In this document: positions 46,800 to 59,733 of the stretch, piece by piece
How the letters are laid out: every line of letters begins with the position of its first letter
How positions within the stretch are numbered: position 1 is the stretch's first letter
NCBI GenBank assembly: GCA_024663395.1
Contig: JANFAH010000042.1
Location: 434,001-498,000 of the forward strand
DNA length: 64,000 nt
Direction: 5' to 3'
Source: Pisolithus tinctorius
Lineage: Eukaryota > Basidiomycota > Agaricomycetes > Boletales > Pisolithaceae
Program-made: the position numbers and the translations under genes
Notes under the pieces: model-generated
The model's database searches: none
Seen by the model: only the letters and a program-made list of their open reading frames with translations
Told to the model about the DNA's origin: nothing

Positions 46800-49700
46800 T
46801 GACTGACAACCGACAACAAGACAATGCTCTAGACAACCTACGTATTTGGCAACAGAACCTAAACACATCCCATATTGCATTACACTCACTCATTAATAGC
46901 CAAGCTGCTGATGAATGGGACATTATAGCCTTGCAGGAACCTCCCGTCGACAAGATAGGTAACACGAAAGTAAACACACGATGGAGGGTTGTATACCCAT
47001 CGTCGAAATTAAACCAGGGCGAAAAACACAGAGCGGTAACCTTAATTAACATGAAAATCAGCACCAACACATGGGAACAGGTCGCCTTCCCCTTGGCCGA
47101 TGTAGTAGTAACAAAGATGAAAACCACAAAGGGAACGTATACGCTATTCAACATCTACAACGACTGCAAACACAACAGAACGACGGACAAACTAGGAGCG
47201 TTCTTAACTACCAACATAAGGAACATTCAACCCACGGCGGACGATGGAATGCTATGGATGGGGGACTTCAATAGGCACCACCCCATGTGGGACGAGGAGC
47301 GAAACCACCACCTATTCACGGCAACAGCACTCACCTCGGCACAAAAACTGCTCAACCTAGTCGCAGACTACGGCATGGTACAAGCCCTACCTAGGGGAAC
47401 ACCGACCCTTCAGTCCTCCTCGTCAGGAAACTGGACACGCCCAGACAACATCTTCTGCACTGAATCGGTGCTCGGAGACCTACTTAAATGCAACACTAGC
47501 CTGGAGGACTGTGGCCCTAATACTGATCACCTCCCGATACTAACACAGATCGATGTAAGCTTAATGCCAACAGAGACGTCCCTCTCCTACAGCTACTGAG
47601 AGGTTGACTGGAAAAGGTTCAACAAAATGCTACAAGCCAAGGTAGCGAAAGTCGGACCACCAACAATCATAGCCAACAACAGAGAATTCCAAAGGATGGC
47701 GCAGGGAATTGAGGAGGCGCTACGCAAAATGCTGGAAAAGAAGGTCCCAAGGACACGCCCTCACCCGCACAAAAAGCGCTGGTGGACGAAAGAGCTGATG
47801 ACACTACGCAATGAGCTAAAAACACTAAGTAAAGCCTCCTACACCTTCCGAGCACTCCGCGATCACCCCAGTCACAGCATACACAAAGAGAAAGCAAGAA
47901 ACTACGACAAAGCCATCCAGGCGGCTAAAAAGACCCACTGGAGGGACTGGTTGGAAGAGGCAAACAATGAAGATCTCTGGATAGCCAACGGCTATATATC
48001 CAAACCATACGGAGATGGCAGCAAGGCCCGCATACCGACGCTCAAGAAAATAGACAGCGAGGGCGTAATGACTTCGGTCAGCTCCAACAAAGACAAGAGT
48101 GCAGTATTTGCACAGGTGCTCTTCCCTCCCCCCCCTCCCCACTCGTCAGTGCCACGGGACTACGACTATCCCCACCTGGCAGCACACTGGACCACCATCA
48201 CCAGAGACCAGCTACAGCGCACAATCAAAAGCCTCAGCCCCTACAAGGCCCCAGGCCCAGACGGAATAGCCAACGTCGTATTCCAGAAGTCGCCCGTCCT
48301 ATCAGAATACCTACTACACCTGTTCAATGCAGCAGTAATGCTACGAACGTACTATGACCCGTGGAGAGAGTCAATAACAGTAATCCTACGCAAGCCAGGC
48401 AAAGCTGACTACACAATGCTGAAAGCCTATCGCCCGATAGCGCTGCTCAACACCACTGCAAAGCTGCTGTCGGCCATAGTAGCAGCCAACATGTCGTTCA
48501 TACTCGAAAAGCATCAGCTGCTCCCAGCTATGCACTTCGGCGGCAGACCGGGAAGGTCAACAGAGGACTCGTTGCTCCTGCTCGAAACCACGGTACGACA
48601 CGCCTGGAGGCAAGGCAAAGTAGCATCCGCACTATTTTTGGACATCGAAGGAGCCTTCCCAAACGCGGTCACTGATCGCCTGCTGCACAACATGAGAAAA
48701 AGAGGCCTGCCACTGGAGATAGTCCAATATACGGAAAGGCTACTATTGAACAGAAGAACCAAGATACGATTCGACGACTATGAGTCTGAGTGGTTCAACG
48801 TAAGGAACAGTATAGGACAAGGAGACCCGCTATCAATGATACTATACGTCATCTACAGCTCGGACCTGGTGGAAACGGCCAAAGGTAAGAATGAACTAAC
48901 ACTAGCTTTTGTAGACAACACTGCATTCATCACCATCGGCAAGACGTTCAACGAAACGCATGCAACATTGAAAAATATGATGGAATGCGGAGATGGGGCC
49001 TACGCCTGGTCCGAAAGTCACAACTCATGTTTTGAAACCAGCAAGTTCACACTCATGGATTTCATGCTCAGCAGAAATAAACCCAGACCACCATTAACGC
49101 TAAGAGACTCTACCATAAACCCGACACACACTCACAAATTCCTAGGTGTAATACTAGATCAGGAACTAAGATGGAAAGCACAGGCTGCACAAGCAATAGC
49201 CAAAGGAACGAAGCAAGCCCTCCTCCTAAGAAGACTATCGTCGACATCCTGGGGAATCCCCACAAAGCTCATGCGCCAACTCTACCAGGCGGTCATAGTA
49301 CCTAAAGTAATGTACGCCGCGCCAGTCTGGCTCCAACCAGCCTACACCAGCAGCCACTTGTCCGCTGCAAGCGGGTCGAGAGGTGTAGCAAAACGTATCA
49401 TGACAATCCAAAGAATGGCAGCACTGGCAATAACGGGAGCGTTAAAAACCACACCTACCGATGCCCTACTAGCACACGCAAACATACCCCCGGCAACACT
49501 GCTCATTCAACACGCACTATACAAAACTGCCCTCCGACTATCATCTCTACCAGACACGCACCCCCTCCGCACGCATGTCAACAGAACTGCAAAGAGAAAC
49601 GTTAAACGCCACAGGACTGTGCTTCATCGACTCTTCCACGACCTGGAAGTCTCGCCAGGAAGCATCAAAACAATCCTCCCATGTCCCATACCACCTAGCA

Positions 49701-50719
49701 CACCCACTCTACACACGACAGTCATCGCCCCCAACAAGAAAGAAGCTATCAAAGACTTCGAGCGAACAAAAGACCGAACCCTAATCTTCACAGACGGCTC
49801 GTGCACAGAGGGAGGAGTAGGGGCAGCAGCAGTTCTATACGTCGACTTCAAACATATCACCACACTACGTTACCACTTAGGTCAAGCATCGGAACACACG
49901 GTGTTCGAAGCAGAAGCAGCAGCGCTCCTCTTAGCTGCACACATCCTGGCCACCAGAGACGAGGTCACTTACCCGGCCTCAGTACTCATAGACAATCAAG
50001 CAGTAATCAGATCCAGTGAGCGCCCATCAGCTAAACCGGGACATCACCTACTTTTACAGTTCAGATCGATGATCCACAAAATACGCAGCAAAGAACGGCT
50101 GTCAAGGAAAAGTATCATGCTTCAGTGGATAGCAGGCCACATGGAGGTGGAGGGGAATGAGCTAGCGGACAGAGAAGCGAAGTACGCAGCTAAGAAGGCG
50201 GAAACCACAAGCCGATCAGAGGAGCTACCACCACTGTTAACAAAACGCCTCCCCACTAGCGTCTCCACCCTTAAACAGTTCCACACCGCGAAACTAAAGA
50301 TGCTATGGAAGAAAGAATGGCAGGAATCCCCTCGTTACAACCGCATCTCCACGATAGACCCTCTCCTCCCCGGTACATTGTACACAAAACTAGTCGCCTC
50401 ACTACCCAAGAGACAATCCAGACTGTACATACAACTAAGAACAGGACATATCCCGCTCAACAAATATCTGCACCGCTTCAAACGAAGCGACATGCCCATG
50501 TGCCTGCAATGCGGGGAAACCTCCCCCAAGGACGTACATCACTTTCTATTTCAATGCCCCAGATACAACAGAGAGCGGCACATGCTCCGCAACGCGCTAG
50601 GAAGAGACACAACATCGCTACCATACATCCTCTCTAACACAGCAGCACAATCCCACCTACTCAAGTTCATATCAGACACGAAAAGATTGCAATTAGCATC
50701 AGGTGAGGTACCCAAATGA
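46796..50719 (+). pseudogene. LINE ORF2: endonuclease, reverse transcriptase, RNase H (one stop)
   Basis: One frame of 1307 codons broken only by TGA at 47597-47599, between endonuclease and the following linker. The endonuclease (codons 1-267) keeps WQQNLNTS, IALQEP, MGDFNRHHPMWD and TDHLPI. The reverse transcriptase has motif A LDIEGAF (codon 616), motif B SIGQGDPLS, and motif C FVDN (codon 706) where the family expects a second Asp. RNase H keeps its acidic residues (FTDGSC, EAEAA, LIDNQ, ADREAK). The C-terminus has CLQCG...HHFLFQC. Both lesions fit CpG transitions: TGA from CGA, and AAC from GAC after a C. The element is thus almost whole but probably cannot copy itself. Confidence 0.9.
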
Positions 50720-51294
50720 CTCCACGACGAATGATAACGCCCAGCACAGGGATCACAGGGATCACAGGAACTATAAGGTGCTGAACACCCGACAGAAGAC
50801 CAACCGCACCCCTCCCCACGTAATCACTACACACCTCAACCCTCACATCCCACTCCCCCCTCCCGACCGTCACACACATCCCAAGCTACATTCCTCACTC
50901 ACCAACCCCAGTTATATGCTGAAACCTCCTCTATGTACCTCAACACACCATAAACCCGCACCGTCATCGCAGATGAATACCTGCCACACAGTAAAGTCAT
51001 CTAAAGGACATAGAAGAACACGACGCCCATGTTCCAGCCAGCCCAAAAAGCAGCCAGTTAAGTGTAGACAGAACTATTGCCTAAACAGAAGTTTGTAGCC
51101 ACCCTTACTCCAAGATGGAGTGTCTAAAACGGCCGGCAGGAACGGCAGACTGGTGGAGGGCCAAAGGCCCTGCCACCAGGGCATTCACTCACTTGTAAGG
51201 GCAGGCAGGCCACAGGGGGCCCAATTTAGGTCGATAGAATACGACTGTATAGTGCGACATAGGGTTACGACTACCCTCAGGCACTTAAATTATG

Positions 51295-51298
<4 letters not shown>

Positions 51299-51326
<28 letters not shown>
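51299..51326 (+). repeat. LINE poly(A) tail
   Basis: An uninterrupted run of 28 A; the last A may belong to the target duplication. A pure, unshortened tail suggests a recent insertion. Confidence 0.9.
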
Positions 51327-51341
51327 TAGATGATTATGGAA
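51326..51341 (+). repeat. LINE target-site duplication, 3' copy
   Basis: Exact 16-bp repeat of 44732-44747. Confidence 0.9.
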
Positions 51342-51811
51342 CGGTTGATGCAGTTTCTGACCGAAGCATCGACTCAAACTTACCGCTGCGCTCAATCTCA
51401 GATGAAGCTTCATCACCCTACGAGCCACATACGTTCGAACAGTTATCCTACACTGGCAGCGGGAGCTTCGCAAAACCTCCGGCACCACTAGCAGCGGACC
51501 ATCCTTATGGGAAGACGACAGATGTAGGTCAACTTTCCGATCACACCATTGCCTGCGGTTGGATCGATCCCGATGGAATTTCCTGAAATAAACCAATTGC
51601 TTACCTTTGCGAAGTCATTTCGCCACTGCACATGGCACCACGGAACTATCATCAGTTGTCAGAGTTGGGTGCTATTGGTGTCTTGTAAGTGCATGAAAAA
51701 GGTGAAACAAAAAGATTTCGTCCGGAGTATAAGGGAAGCGCATGAAGTGCCAGCGTCCAAGAAAAGAGAGACCCACGCACCTTGGCGAGGAAGAAGAAGT
51801 TACCGGTGATC
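51342..51811 (+). pseudogene. Zinc-finger gene X, unit 3, 3' part
   Basis: Continues the X copy after the LINE: CCGAAGCATCGACTCAAAC, then a finger start CGWIDPDGIS followed at once by TGA (about 51585). Later finger sequence is frameshifted. These lesions are independent of the LINE, so the copy may have been dead before the insertion. Confidence 0.75.
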
Positions 51812-52099
51812 ATATAGGATGAAATTCTTTCAGTCGGATAAGGTTGTAAAACGGAGATGCGCTCGAATGGGACAGGTCCCTCACGGACGCTGTGTACCGG
51901 TTGATGTTCTGATCTTGTACCAATTGATTTAGAGTTTGATCCCAACGAACTTCTCATGCGTAGAATCAGTAGAGTGGAAAATGTCCTCCAACAGCATTGA
52001 TCAAACTTCCCTGTCGCATCAAAACGAACGCATCGGCACGCGCTTAGCCACTGGTGTCAATACGCAAGAACACTCTCAGTATAGTGCAGCGTGTGAAAA

Positions 52100-52920
52100 C
52101 GCGGTGAAAGTTGGAAATGGTGAGTTACTCAATGAGAATTGGTATCCCTGACATTGCTAACGACGTAAACATCGAGAGATGGGATATAATCACTTACGAA
52201 GTCCAGGTCTTGTCTGTGTTTCTCTGCGCATGACCAAAAAGCCGGAACGAGAATGCGAACGTTGCATCCAAGGGAGTCATGCCATGTACAAACGATCAGG
52301 TGGGTGTCAACCGCCTGCGTCCGAAAGAGACAAAAAAGACGCCTAAGCAAGATCAACCACCCTAGGTCCCAGTAAATGCTAAGCATTGAGCCAATACAAA
52401 TCTCAGCGGCTTGGATAGTGTGTATCTCGAATATGGAAAGAGTCTTACTGTGACCACCATCATCGTTGAGTGCAGACTGATAAGAAGGTGAAGCACATGG
52501 CCACGATAGTTCACGCCAGTCTGTCCAAGTATTTCCACAAGCTAAAGGACACAATAGCACAGGAGGGATCAGTAATAGGAAGTTGTCCAAGGGCACATCT
52601 GAGACTTACCTTCGCTGTACCACGGTGACGGTGACTTCTAAGTCCTGAGAATAACCGGTCAATGAAGTACAACGAAGAGAAATGCTGCACCGGAGGCTCC
52701 GCTCATTAAGCAAACTTCAAACAAGCTATGCAATCCACAACCGAGCGGACGTGTGTATAATGTTTGGTGTCTATACAAAAAAAAGGCAGTCGTGGCGGTG
52801 GGAGAGGAGAACCAGGGACGTACTATTGAGCCAAAGCTCAACAGCCCCGGAAAGAGCTTAATATGGTGTTTGAAACGTCCTGTCCACAAGATCACTTACC
52901 TTGCAAAGTCTACTACTACT
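52100..52920 (-). other. Candidate minus-strand gene copy, unit 3 (best preserved)
   Basis: On the minus strand the exon ending GACTTC before GTAAGTGATT (near 52197) is open and reads FVHGMTPLDATFAF...GHAQRNTDKTW. Both other units have stops in it. An upstream exon reads GTAKLVEILGQTGVNYRGHV after a GTAAGT intron. The full exon chain could not be closed. I do not recognise the product. A real but unidentified gene is possible. Confidence 0.3.
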
Positions 52921-53254
52921 GACTGACCTGACTTTTGCCCTTTGACCCTGGTGGTGACTGTCTCTCGTGCCGGAAAACTCCGACGTATTGCGTGTGGGTG
53001 GCGCAATCAACGTTGTGAAGCGCTGACTCAGCTGTGACTGTATGTCAGAGATTGTGGGGACATCGCCGTGAAGCATACCGTCGTTCGGAATTGCTATGTA
53101 CCCACCGGTGCCGAGCCTCGTTCCTGGAAGTTTGGGTCACTTGCAGTGGGAAGGAACTTGTGTTGGGCATATTTAAAAGTACGCCCGCATGTCATTCCTC
53201 CGTACCTACGACTAGACCTGCTTACCTCGCTTACGAGTTGGTACTTTTCAGCAT

Positions 53255-54035
53255 CTTCATGATGTGTGTTCTACGACGTGGCGTGCTCCTATCTCTACAT
53301 AGGATTTATATTCTACAGTAACACCTGCCATCGATTAATCACAGGCTCTTACCTATCTCGCCCGCACCACCGACATCACGGTGGGCAGACACCAGCAAAC
53401 GACGAATATTGCTTTTCCTTGGTGTCGTATCCAGCCCAGCTGGGTTCAGTGTGTGGGCAGACGCAAATTCATGCCCTGACCCGTCATTCGAACTTCCCTC
53501 CACTCTGCCTCATCACCAGAAACACTTATTTCGATAGCCAAAACGAAGTCCACGGTCCCTATTCTCCTTCTACGCTTATACCTCGTATAGTCTAATTTCG
53601 ATGCCATTCCTTGTGGACCATGCTCTTACAGATCCTTGACCACCTGCTTCGGGTTCCTTTAGTAGGGCGTGAGGTAGAGACGATCGTACGCAGGACTTCC
53701 TTCGCTCAGGTATGTCGTGCATGTACCGTGCTCCATGCTTTGATAGTGTGTTTACCCATGATCCCATCTTTGTGTGTCCGGTCTGATAGTATCTGGGGGA
53801 GAGACAGTAGAAGATATCTTGCCACTCATTCAACGTTTACGGTACGAAAGCAAGGGTATACTGTTGTGGTACAGTGTAGAAGTCGACGAGAGTGTAGCAA
53901 CGGCAGGCACTGGCCACGGTACTGCTAATGGCCAGCGGTCGCACGAAGATGCCTCGAGTTCAGCACCACCCATAGATGATCCATAGCATCGATACGGTGG
54001 GCAACTTTGAAGATCGTCTTACCAAAGTTGACTGC
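53255..54035 (+). pseudogene. PUT1-like: Proline dehydrogenase copy, unit 3 (truncated)
   Basis: The start codon region (MMCVLRRGVLLSLHR) is kept, but a stop follows within 25 codons. The second exon is frameshifted (CTGGGGGAGAG against GTGGGCGGAGAG). After the DFEDRL-equivalent sequence near 54025 the copy jumps to sequence that lies 3' of the intact gene (compare 25965), so most later exons are deleted. Confidence 0.88.
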
Positions 54036-55978
54036 ATCTGTGCTTAGCCGGTTCCCCTTAGCGCCGTGGTGCCATTTATCCGTATTCGGGAATCGCTGTT
54101 CGTTGTCGCGTAAGCTTCGTCTCACCTGCCTTCTCATGCGACCTTTACCATTCCACCCTTGGTTTTGTTGGAGTCATTCAGACAGTCATGTTGAGCTACA
54201 CGCTTGTTAACGTGGGGTTCGAAAGTCGAAGGTCCTTCGGCACCGCCGGCGGGAGCTCTGATTATCGCTTTCCTTCTTCGACCAGGGACTCCTTAAGCTT
54301 ATAGCATACATGAGAATTTATTAGATTTTAAATTAGTTTTAATTTTATTATTATTATTTTTCTTGGCTCTGCGCTGTATGGCTGACCTGCTGCGCCCGTC
54401 TCTTAGTGGCGCACATGATGCATGATGCGTGGTCCAACTATGTAAAAGGGGAATCAGGCTTCCTGCCCACCTCGTCGCTGGTCGGGGCTTGCAAGCGGAA
54501 CGTAGTTGGCACGCTTCACGCATTCGGGAGAATAGGAGCCAACACCGGCTTACATATGTATGTATATGTCCGTCATATTGCACTCATAGTCTCGGTGCTT
54601 TTACGAAAACAGGGCACAATTACACGTGAGCATAGCAGCCAACACTCCAGTTCATATACTGTCATATCACACTCATATACTTGTTTTGTACTATGTGCAT
54701 TTGCAAACGGCTCATTGTCTGTCCCTGCAGTGCGCACACGTACGAAATGCACACCAAGATATGGGTGCACACTTCACACTTTTCCCCGACGAGTCACGAG
54801 TCATTAAATTGAATTTCATTTGGTTCGTTTTATGCGGGGAGACCTGCCACCGGTGCGGTGGCCAATGACGTTCCTACTATATATGAATGTATCAGGAGGA
54901 AGTAAGCCCATTTATAATGAGTTCCGTTCCACAGATTGGCAGGCTGACGGAAGCAAACCTTGAACAGTGTAGGCCTCGTGTTGCCTATTCATCTACGCCC
55001 CCTCCATTGCCAAATACACCCTCCGGGAGTCCCATAGAACTCCACTCCGCAAAAGCCCAGTAAGTAGTCGAGACATTTTCCTGGGTACACCCCCCAAGTG
55101 TAATGGCACAACTGATGCGGTACTCCGTGGTTATAGGCAGGTAGCATGGCACTGTTCCGCCGAGCGGTGAACAGGAAGGTCGACTCGGGAACTGCAAAGT
55201 GATGGATTTTACTCAGAGAAGGGAGGCCGGCACAGCCCACAGTGTTTCATCACCATGGATCTATGTAGATGCACCGTCGGTTGCCTCGAGGTCGGTTCAT
55301 CGCTCGTGAGGCTGTCTCCCGCTGTTCTACGGTTTCTATCATCTGGCGTTCATAGTCATGTCTGAGTGCCAGATGCGCCAGGGCATGCGAGTTTCCTTCA
55401 TTACTTCACTTCGACGTGTGAGAGTCACTTGTAGTTCTCAACGCCGACGATACCACAACCGGCTCTTTCCGAAGCACAATCGCAAAAGGCATTGGGCGGC
55501 CATCAAGTTGATAGATGTCCACAATCTTTTTTCTTCTTCCTCTGCATCCTCGACCTCATGCTCATCGATAGCCTCGCCCTTTCTCTACATTGCGATTTCA
55601 CATTTCGGTGACCATCAGAACACTACCCTCCCCTTCCAACGTTCATTTATGCCATGCTCAGATTTCAAGCTGCGCAATACGTAAATCCTCTCCGCTTTCC
55701 CTTGACCTCGTGTTACCCACCAGGTGGCGTTGCAACTCATAGATCTCGGAGGTCTCAATATCTTTCCCGAGAACGTTCGATTGATCCGCAAAGCGTGTCC
55801 CCTATATGTCATGGAGCCTTTGGCTACGGCTCGGCATCTCAAAACGTCCCCCAACGACTGCACTTTCACCGTTGTTACCACTCTGAAATACAGACCTCCA
55901 CCCCGATCGTCTGCTCCCCGTAGTATCACTTCCCCCCATTCTACGTTTCGTTCTATCTAGTCTATCCTCGAACATACA
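54036..55978. other. Unit 3 spacer with empty transposon site
   Basis: Homologous to 25960-26990 plus 35482-36662 of unit 2. GAGACC occurs once, at 54839-54844, where unit 2 has the 8.5-kb transposon. A short form of the 100-bp tandem repeat lies at 54525-54700. No gene is seen. The last 500 bp are the conserved Y upstream region. Confidence 0.6.
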
Positions 55979-57825
55979 ATGCATTACTTCCTTTCCTCGT
56001 CGGTAACACCGTCGCTTGCAATGTCTAGCGGGTCGACAATACGAGTTCTTCAGATCCTTCGTTGCCAACAGAATTGTCACCTCAACCACGTACACTACAG
56101 TGCAGCGTCTGCATATGGCTATGCTGTCCAACAACCTCAAGCAGCGGAATGCATCGGTTCATCATCAGCGTAAATGTCATTCCGCTTCCGTCCAACTCTG
56201 GTGGCCCACCTTCGTTCTCACCTTTAGCAATAACTTCCCCGTCTCCCCAGTTGTCCATCTGCAGTGTGTGAGCCGCCATCAGTCGATCTCGTCCTCCTCT
56301 CATTCCATCCGTAGACAGCGCGAGCTGAAATACCTTCGCACCATGTCGCTGAAAATGGCGCATTGTCTATCGTAAGCTTCGCTGATGTCAAGTTAGCCGA
56401 GGGTCCTCATTCAGATGAAGGTTTCTCCACTACTCGATCAGGCTTCCACTTCATTACCGGGCTACCAAGATGTGGCTCGGAGTAGCCACCATGTGCAAGC
56501 GAACTACCCCGTCTCAACATCTTACGTTGACGAAGACGGGAGGTTATCCATCGTAAGCCAACTTTTCGGCCCAGCTACATATATCGAGTCCCTCATTGTA
56601 ACGCAGATCAAGGATCAACCCGATCAGCTGCTCCATCATCCTGCTCCTGTTCCAATCACTCAAGCCCACATTCCCTTCCAAAGTTACCACCATGACATGC
56701 CATTCGTTGATGCTGTAACGCCTCATTACGACGGGGGTGCGCAGGATCGAGCCTCTGACAATACCATACACCCTGGCATTGCACTTTCAACACCAAACGC
56801 TAGTATTGTGCTACCCCATGCAGCGGGACACCCATTAGAATACCAGCAGGACGATGAGAACGTTTCTAAGTTTGACGAGCCACCCTTCACTCAGCATGCC
56901 ACCACTGAACCTACAACGGGCCCAGCCTTCACAACTTTGTTTCCACAGCTCTCAAACGTATCGTGGTCTGTGTCTCCAAACTCCGTCGTGCCGCCACTCC
57001 AGGGTCCGTGTCTTTCGGACCACTTGGACGGTGGGAACATTCCTGCGCCTGTGGAATGGATGGCAACTCCAACCTGGTTTGCAAGGCAACCCTATCTGCC
57101 TCCAAACCAACAGATCGAAGTGAATCACTCGCCATTTATGTCGTGTTCAACTAACTCACCCACAATCTTAGATTGCATCTACATCCGTTGTGCCCCACAC
57201 CCCTCCTTACACGCTTCCAACGCCATCTCAGTCCAACTCGAGTGCCCATGTTGCAAACTCACATCCATCAACGTTAATACCACCGTTCCCACACTCGCCG
57301 TTACCATCGTCGAGCGAGGGTGGTACGTACGACGGCCTCTCTGACATCGGAAACGGAAACGGCAACCTTCCAATACCCGCAGGGCCACCGATGGTAGACT
57401 ATCTTGCTCCTGGAATTATAATCGACGGGTTTGAAGGAAGTCAGGCCCGCGGTCATATCAGAACTCGCCACCGTACGGAAATGGAGAGAAATCCGCGTGC
57501 CCATGAGCCAATCTCCACCCGTCGTGCAAATCATTCCGCCAAAATCCAATCTCGGGGCCGGAAAAAACCTTCCGCTGTGCGCCCGCCCCTGGACTGGAAC
57601 GTACGCACATGCTGTGGCTGGCAGAATGAAGATGGCAGTCTGTGTGGTGCACCTGTCACGTACGAAAATTGCGCAGAGCATTTTGCCACCGCCCACAAAA
57701 TCAAGAAGATGGCGGCAAAGGTTAAAGTGCTCTGCCGTTGGTGTGCTTTGAGTGCGGAAAAGACAGTCATACGAAAAAACCTACTCAGGCATCTGAGGGA
57801 GGCGCATTTGCACTATCCGCGCTAG
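55979..57825 (+). CDS. Zinc-finger protein Y, unit 3 (intact copy)
   Basis: Five exons (55979-56169, 56228-56267, 56315-56371, 56421-57119, 57172-57825) join to 546 codons with all phases matching. Exon 1 carries NCHLNHVHYSAASAYGYA. Exon 3 ends ENGALSI, as in Z. The long exon 4 is rich in Pro, His and Ser and shows no fold. The C-terminus has two fingers: C-x9-C-x11-H-x4-H from CGWQNEDGSLC, and C-x2-C-x15-H-x4-H ending RHLREAH. A nucleic-acid-binding role is likely, with unknown target. It is the only undamaged Y copy. The fourth intron has a weak donor (GTGAAT). Confidence 0.65.
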
Positions 57826-59733
57826 ATGAACATGGTTTATCAATTTTGCGCAGACCCTCACAAAACATAGCTTGATCACGTATCGGGACCGTATGTGCAT
57901 ATTCTATAGATACCTTCCTCGCCCTCTCCATGTAATCCACCACTGTGTATTCCGCTTGGTTTCTCTCATCGCTCCTATCGCACTTCTCTAGTATCTGTCC
58001 GTCATATATTTCTCGTGCAACATATGTAGTTTCTGTCATTACGTTATATTTCCCACCACTCCAAAATCCCCTTGCCTTGAATGAGCCGACGGAATAGGGA
58101 AAGGGCGCAGGCAGTGACATCCCACCCACTGTAATGCCTACCTATGAACTGATACATTCAAGAGTCACGAAACCTTGCAGATATTACAGTAGGGGGGGAA
58201 CGCCCACGTACGAAAATATTGGCAAGCATGTACATACCTACTTCGAAGAGTGGGAGTTCATGCATTCATGCACCAAGCTCCAAGCCTCGCTTTGGTTCAT
58301 CGGTGATTGAGGTCCATGTGTTGAAACTTCCATCGTGTTCCCGGCGAACTGGTCCCACTTGGGCTTAACGGCATCCGCCACTTCCGTAAAAAATCAAGTT
58401 TGCCAACATGGAGTGTGTACCACATACTGCCTTCACGTGTGGTTCGTTGCACCTGAGCGTCCATCCGGGGCCGTGACGGTAGCTACCTGTGTCAACCTCC
58501 GTCTCGGCGCTACTGATAAATGAAAGTTCGGTGGCCGATGAGGGACCCAACTGCTTTGTATGTGATACGAATGGCCCTCCGCGGGACAAGCATCCGTCTT
58601 TACGCTGGCGCTCAGATCAGACATTCTGTAGAAAAATAGTACTCCGTCGCCTCGTGCGTCATTACAGCAATAGCTGGCAGCCGACTTTCATTTATCAGTA
58701 CCAAGACGGAGGCCACCTCCTCGGTCCATGTACTGTCACACCTGTGCGATAGAAATCGAAAATATTTGGAAAGCTTGAACAAATTGGCAGAACACATGGC
58801 GTGCTGCAGAGTCGGTGGGGAGTTACGACGGGTATGACTGAAGTTCGTTGTATTTGATTTGGTGTGAAATGATCAAGAGGTCACTGACTTTTGACTCGGG
58901 TTGATGAACGGTGTTTGTAGATGCCTGGTCTGGCTGGTTGTCAACGATAATCGACTGGCAATTGCAGCGAGAGAATGCTGGAACCACAAATTCTTCACGT
59001 TTACCCCACGAGCAGACGTCATGCCAATCTGCATTATGCGTCGTGCCGCAATATTTACTCGTCATATTTTTGTTCGTCTGGTAAGTAATACAGTGATGCG
59101 GCCGCCGCGTACGGTTCACCTGCAAAATTGTACGATTTCAATTTCGTAAGGCTGCAGTGTTTTCAATTGAGGGTAGTAGTCTCAATCCCAGACGCTTTAG
59201 GAAGGTGGTGTGGATGCTTCCGCAAACATCCGGAGACATTCGTTGGGGCAGAGAGCTGCAAGTTGGCTGCAAGCCACCATTTGTAGTGCCCCAAACATCG
59301 ACATTTGGCAATGTAACCTAATATGTTTTGGGAAGGGTGTTAAGCGAATTGGGAAGCGGGTTGGATGCAACAGACGAGTAAGTCATCTGATGTAGACCTC
59401 GTCCTCTTTCCTGCTTTGTCTCAAGGCCACGCCACAGGTCGCCCTGAATTCATTATACTTATGTAAGTCCCTATGCTAAACGAACGCAGTTCTCCATCCC
59501 CTCTGCGCAGTCCGCACACTCGGGGCAATGCTACTATGCCTCTTGCTGGTCCCTTGTTCGCCAATTGGAGTGTGGCCACGTGTTCACCGTTTCGACACTT
59601 TCATCGTTGGTCAAAGACACGCTTTGATCTCTCCCATTCTTAAAAGATGGATCAATTCTGGTCATTTGGTCTGGTCCCCTCTTTTCCTTTCGTTCTGTTT
59701 GGTCTGCTCTTGTCATTGTGGGAGCGAACTACC
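57826..59733. other. Unit 3 spacer between Y and Z
   Basis: Homologous to the other two Y-Z spacers. It carries only one arm of the unit 2 inverted repeat. No gene is seen. An alternative upstream ATG for gene Z lies at 59647. Confidence 0.5.

Larger units (their letters stand above)
44748..51325 (+). mobile_element. Full-length Tad-like LINE retrotransposon
   Basis: A 6.6-kb non-LTR element with a 16-bp target duplication and 3' poly(A). It encodes a gag-like ORF1 with zinc knuckles and an ORF2 with apurinic-type endonuclease, reverse transcriptase, RNase H and a C-terminal CCHC finger. This order fits the fungal Tad clade; I assign it by architecture only. The 5' untranslated region (44748-44996) contains an open frame starting at 44749 that is not in phase with ORF1. 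The 3' untranslated region is 50720-51298. Two inactivating changes lie in ORF2. Confidence 0.92.

Noticed and set aside
46489..47154. 221-codon minus-strand ORF
   Set aside because: It is a shadow of the LINE ORF1/ORF2 region on the opposite strand.
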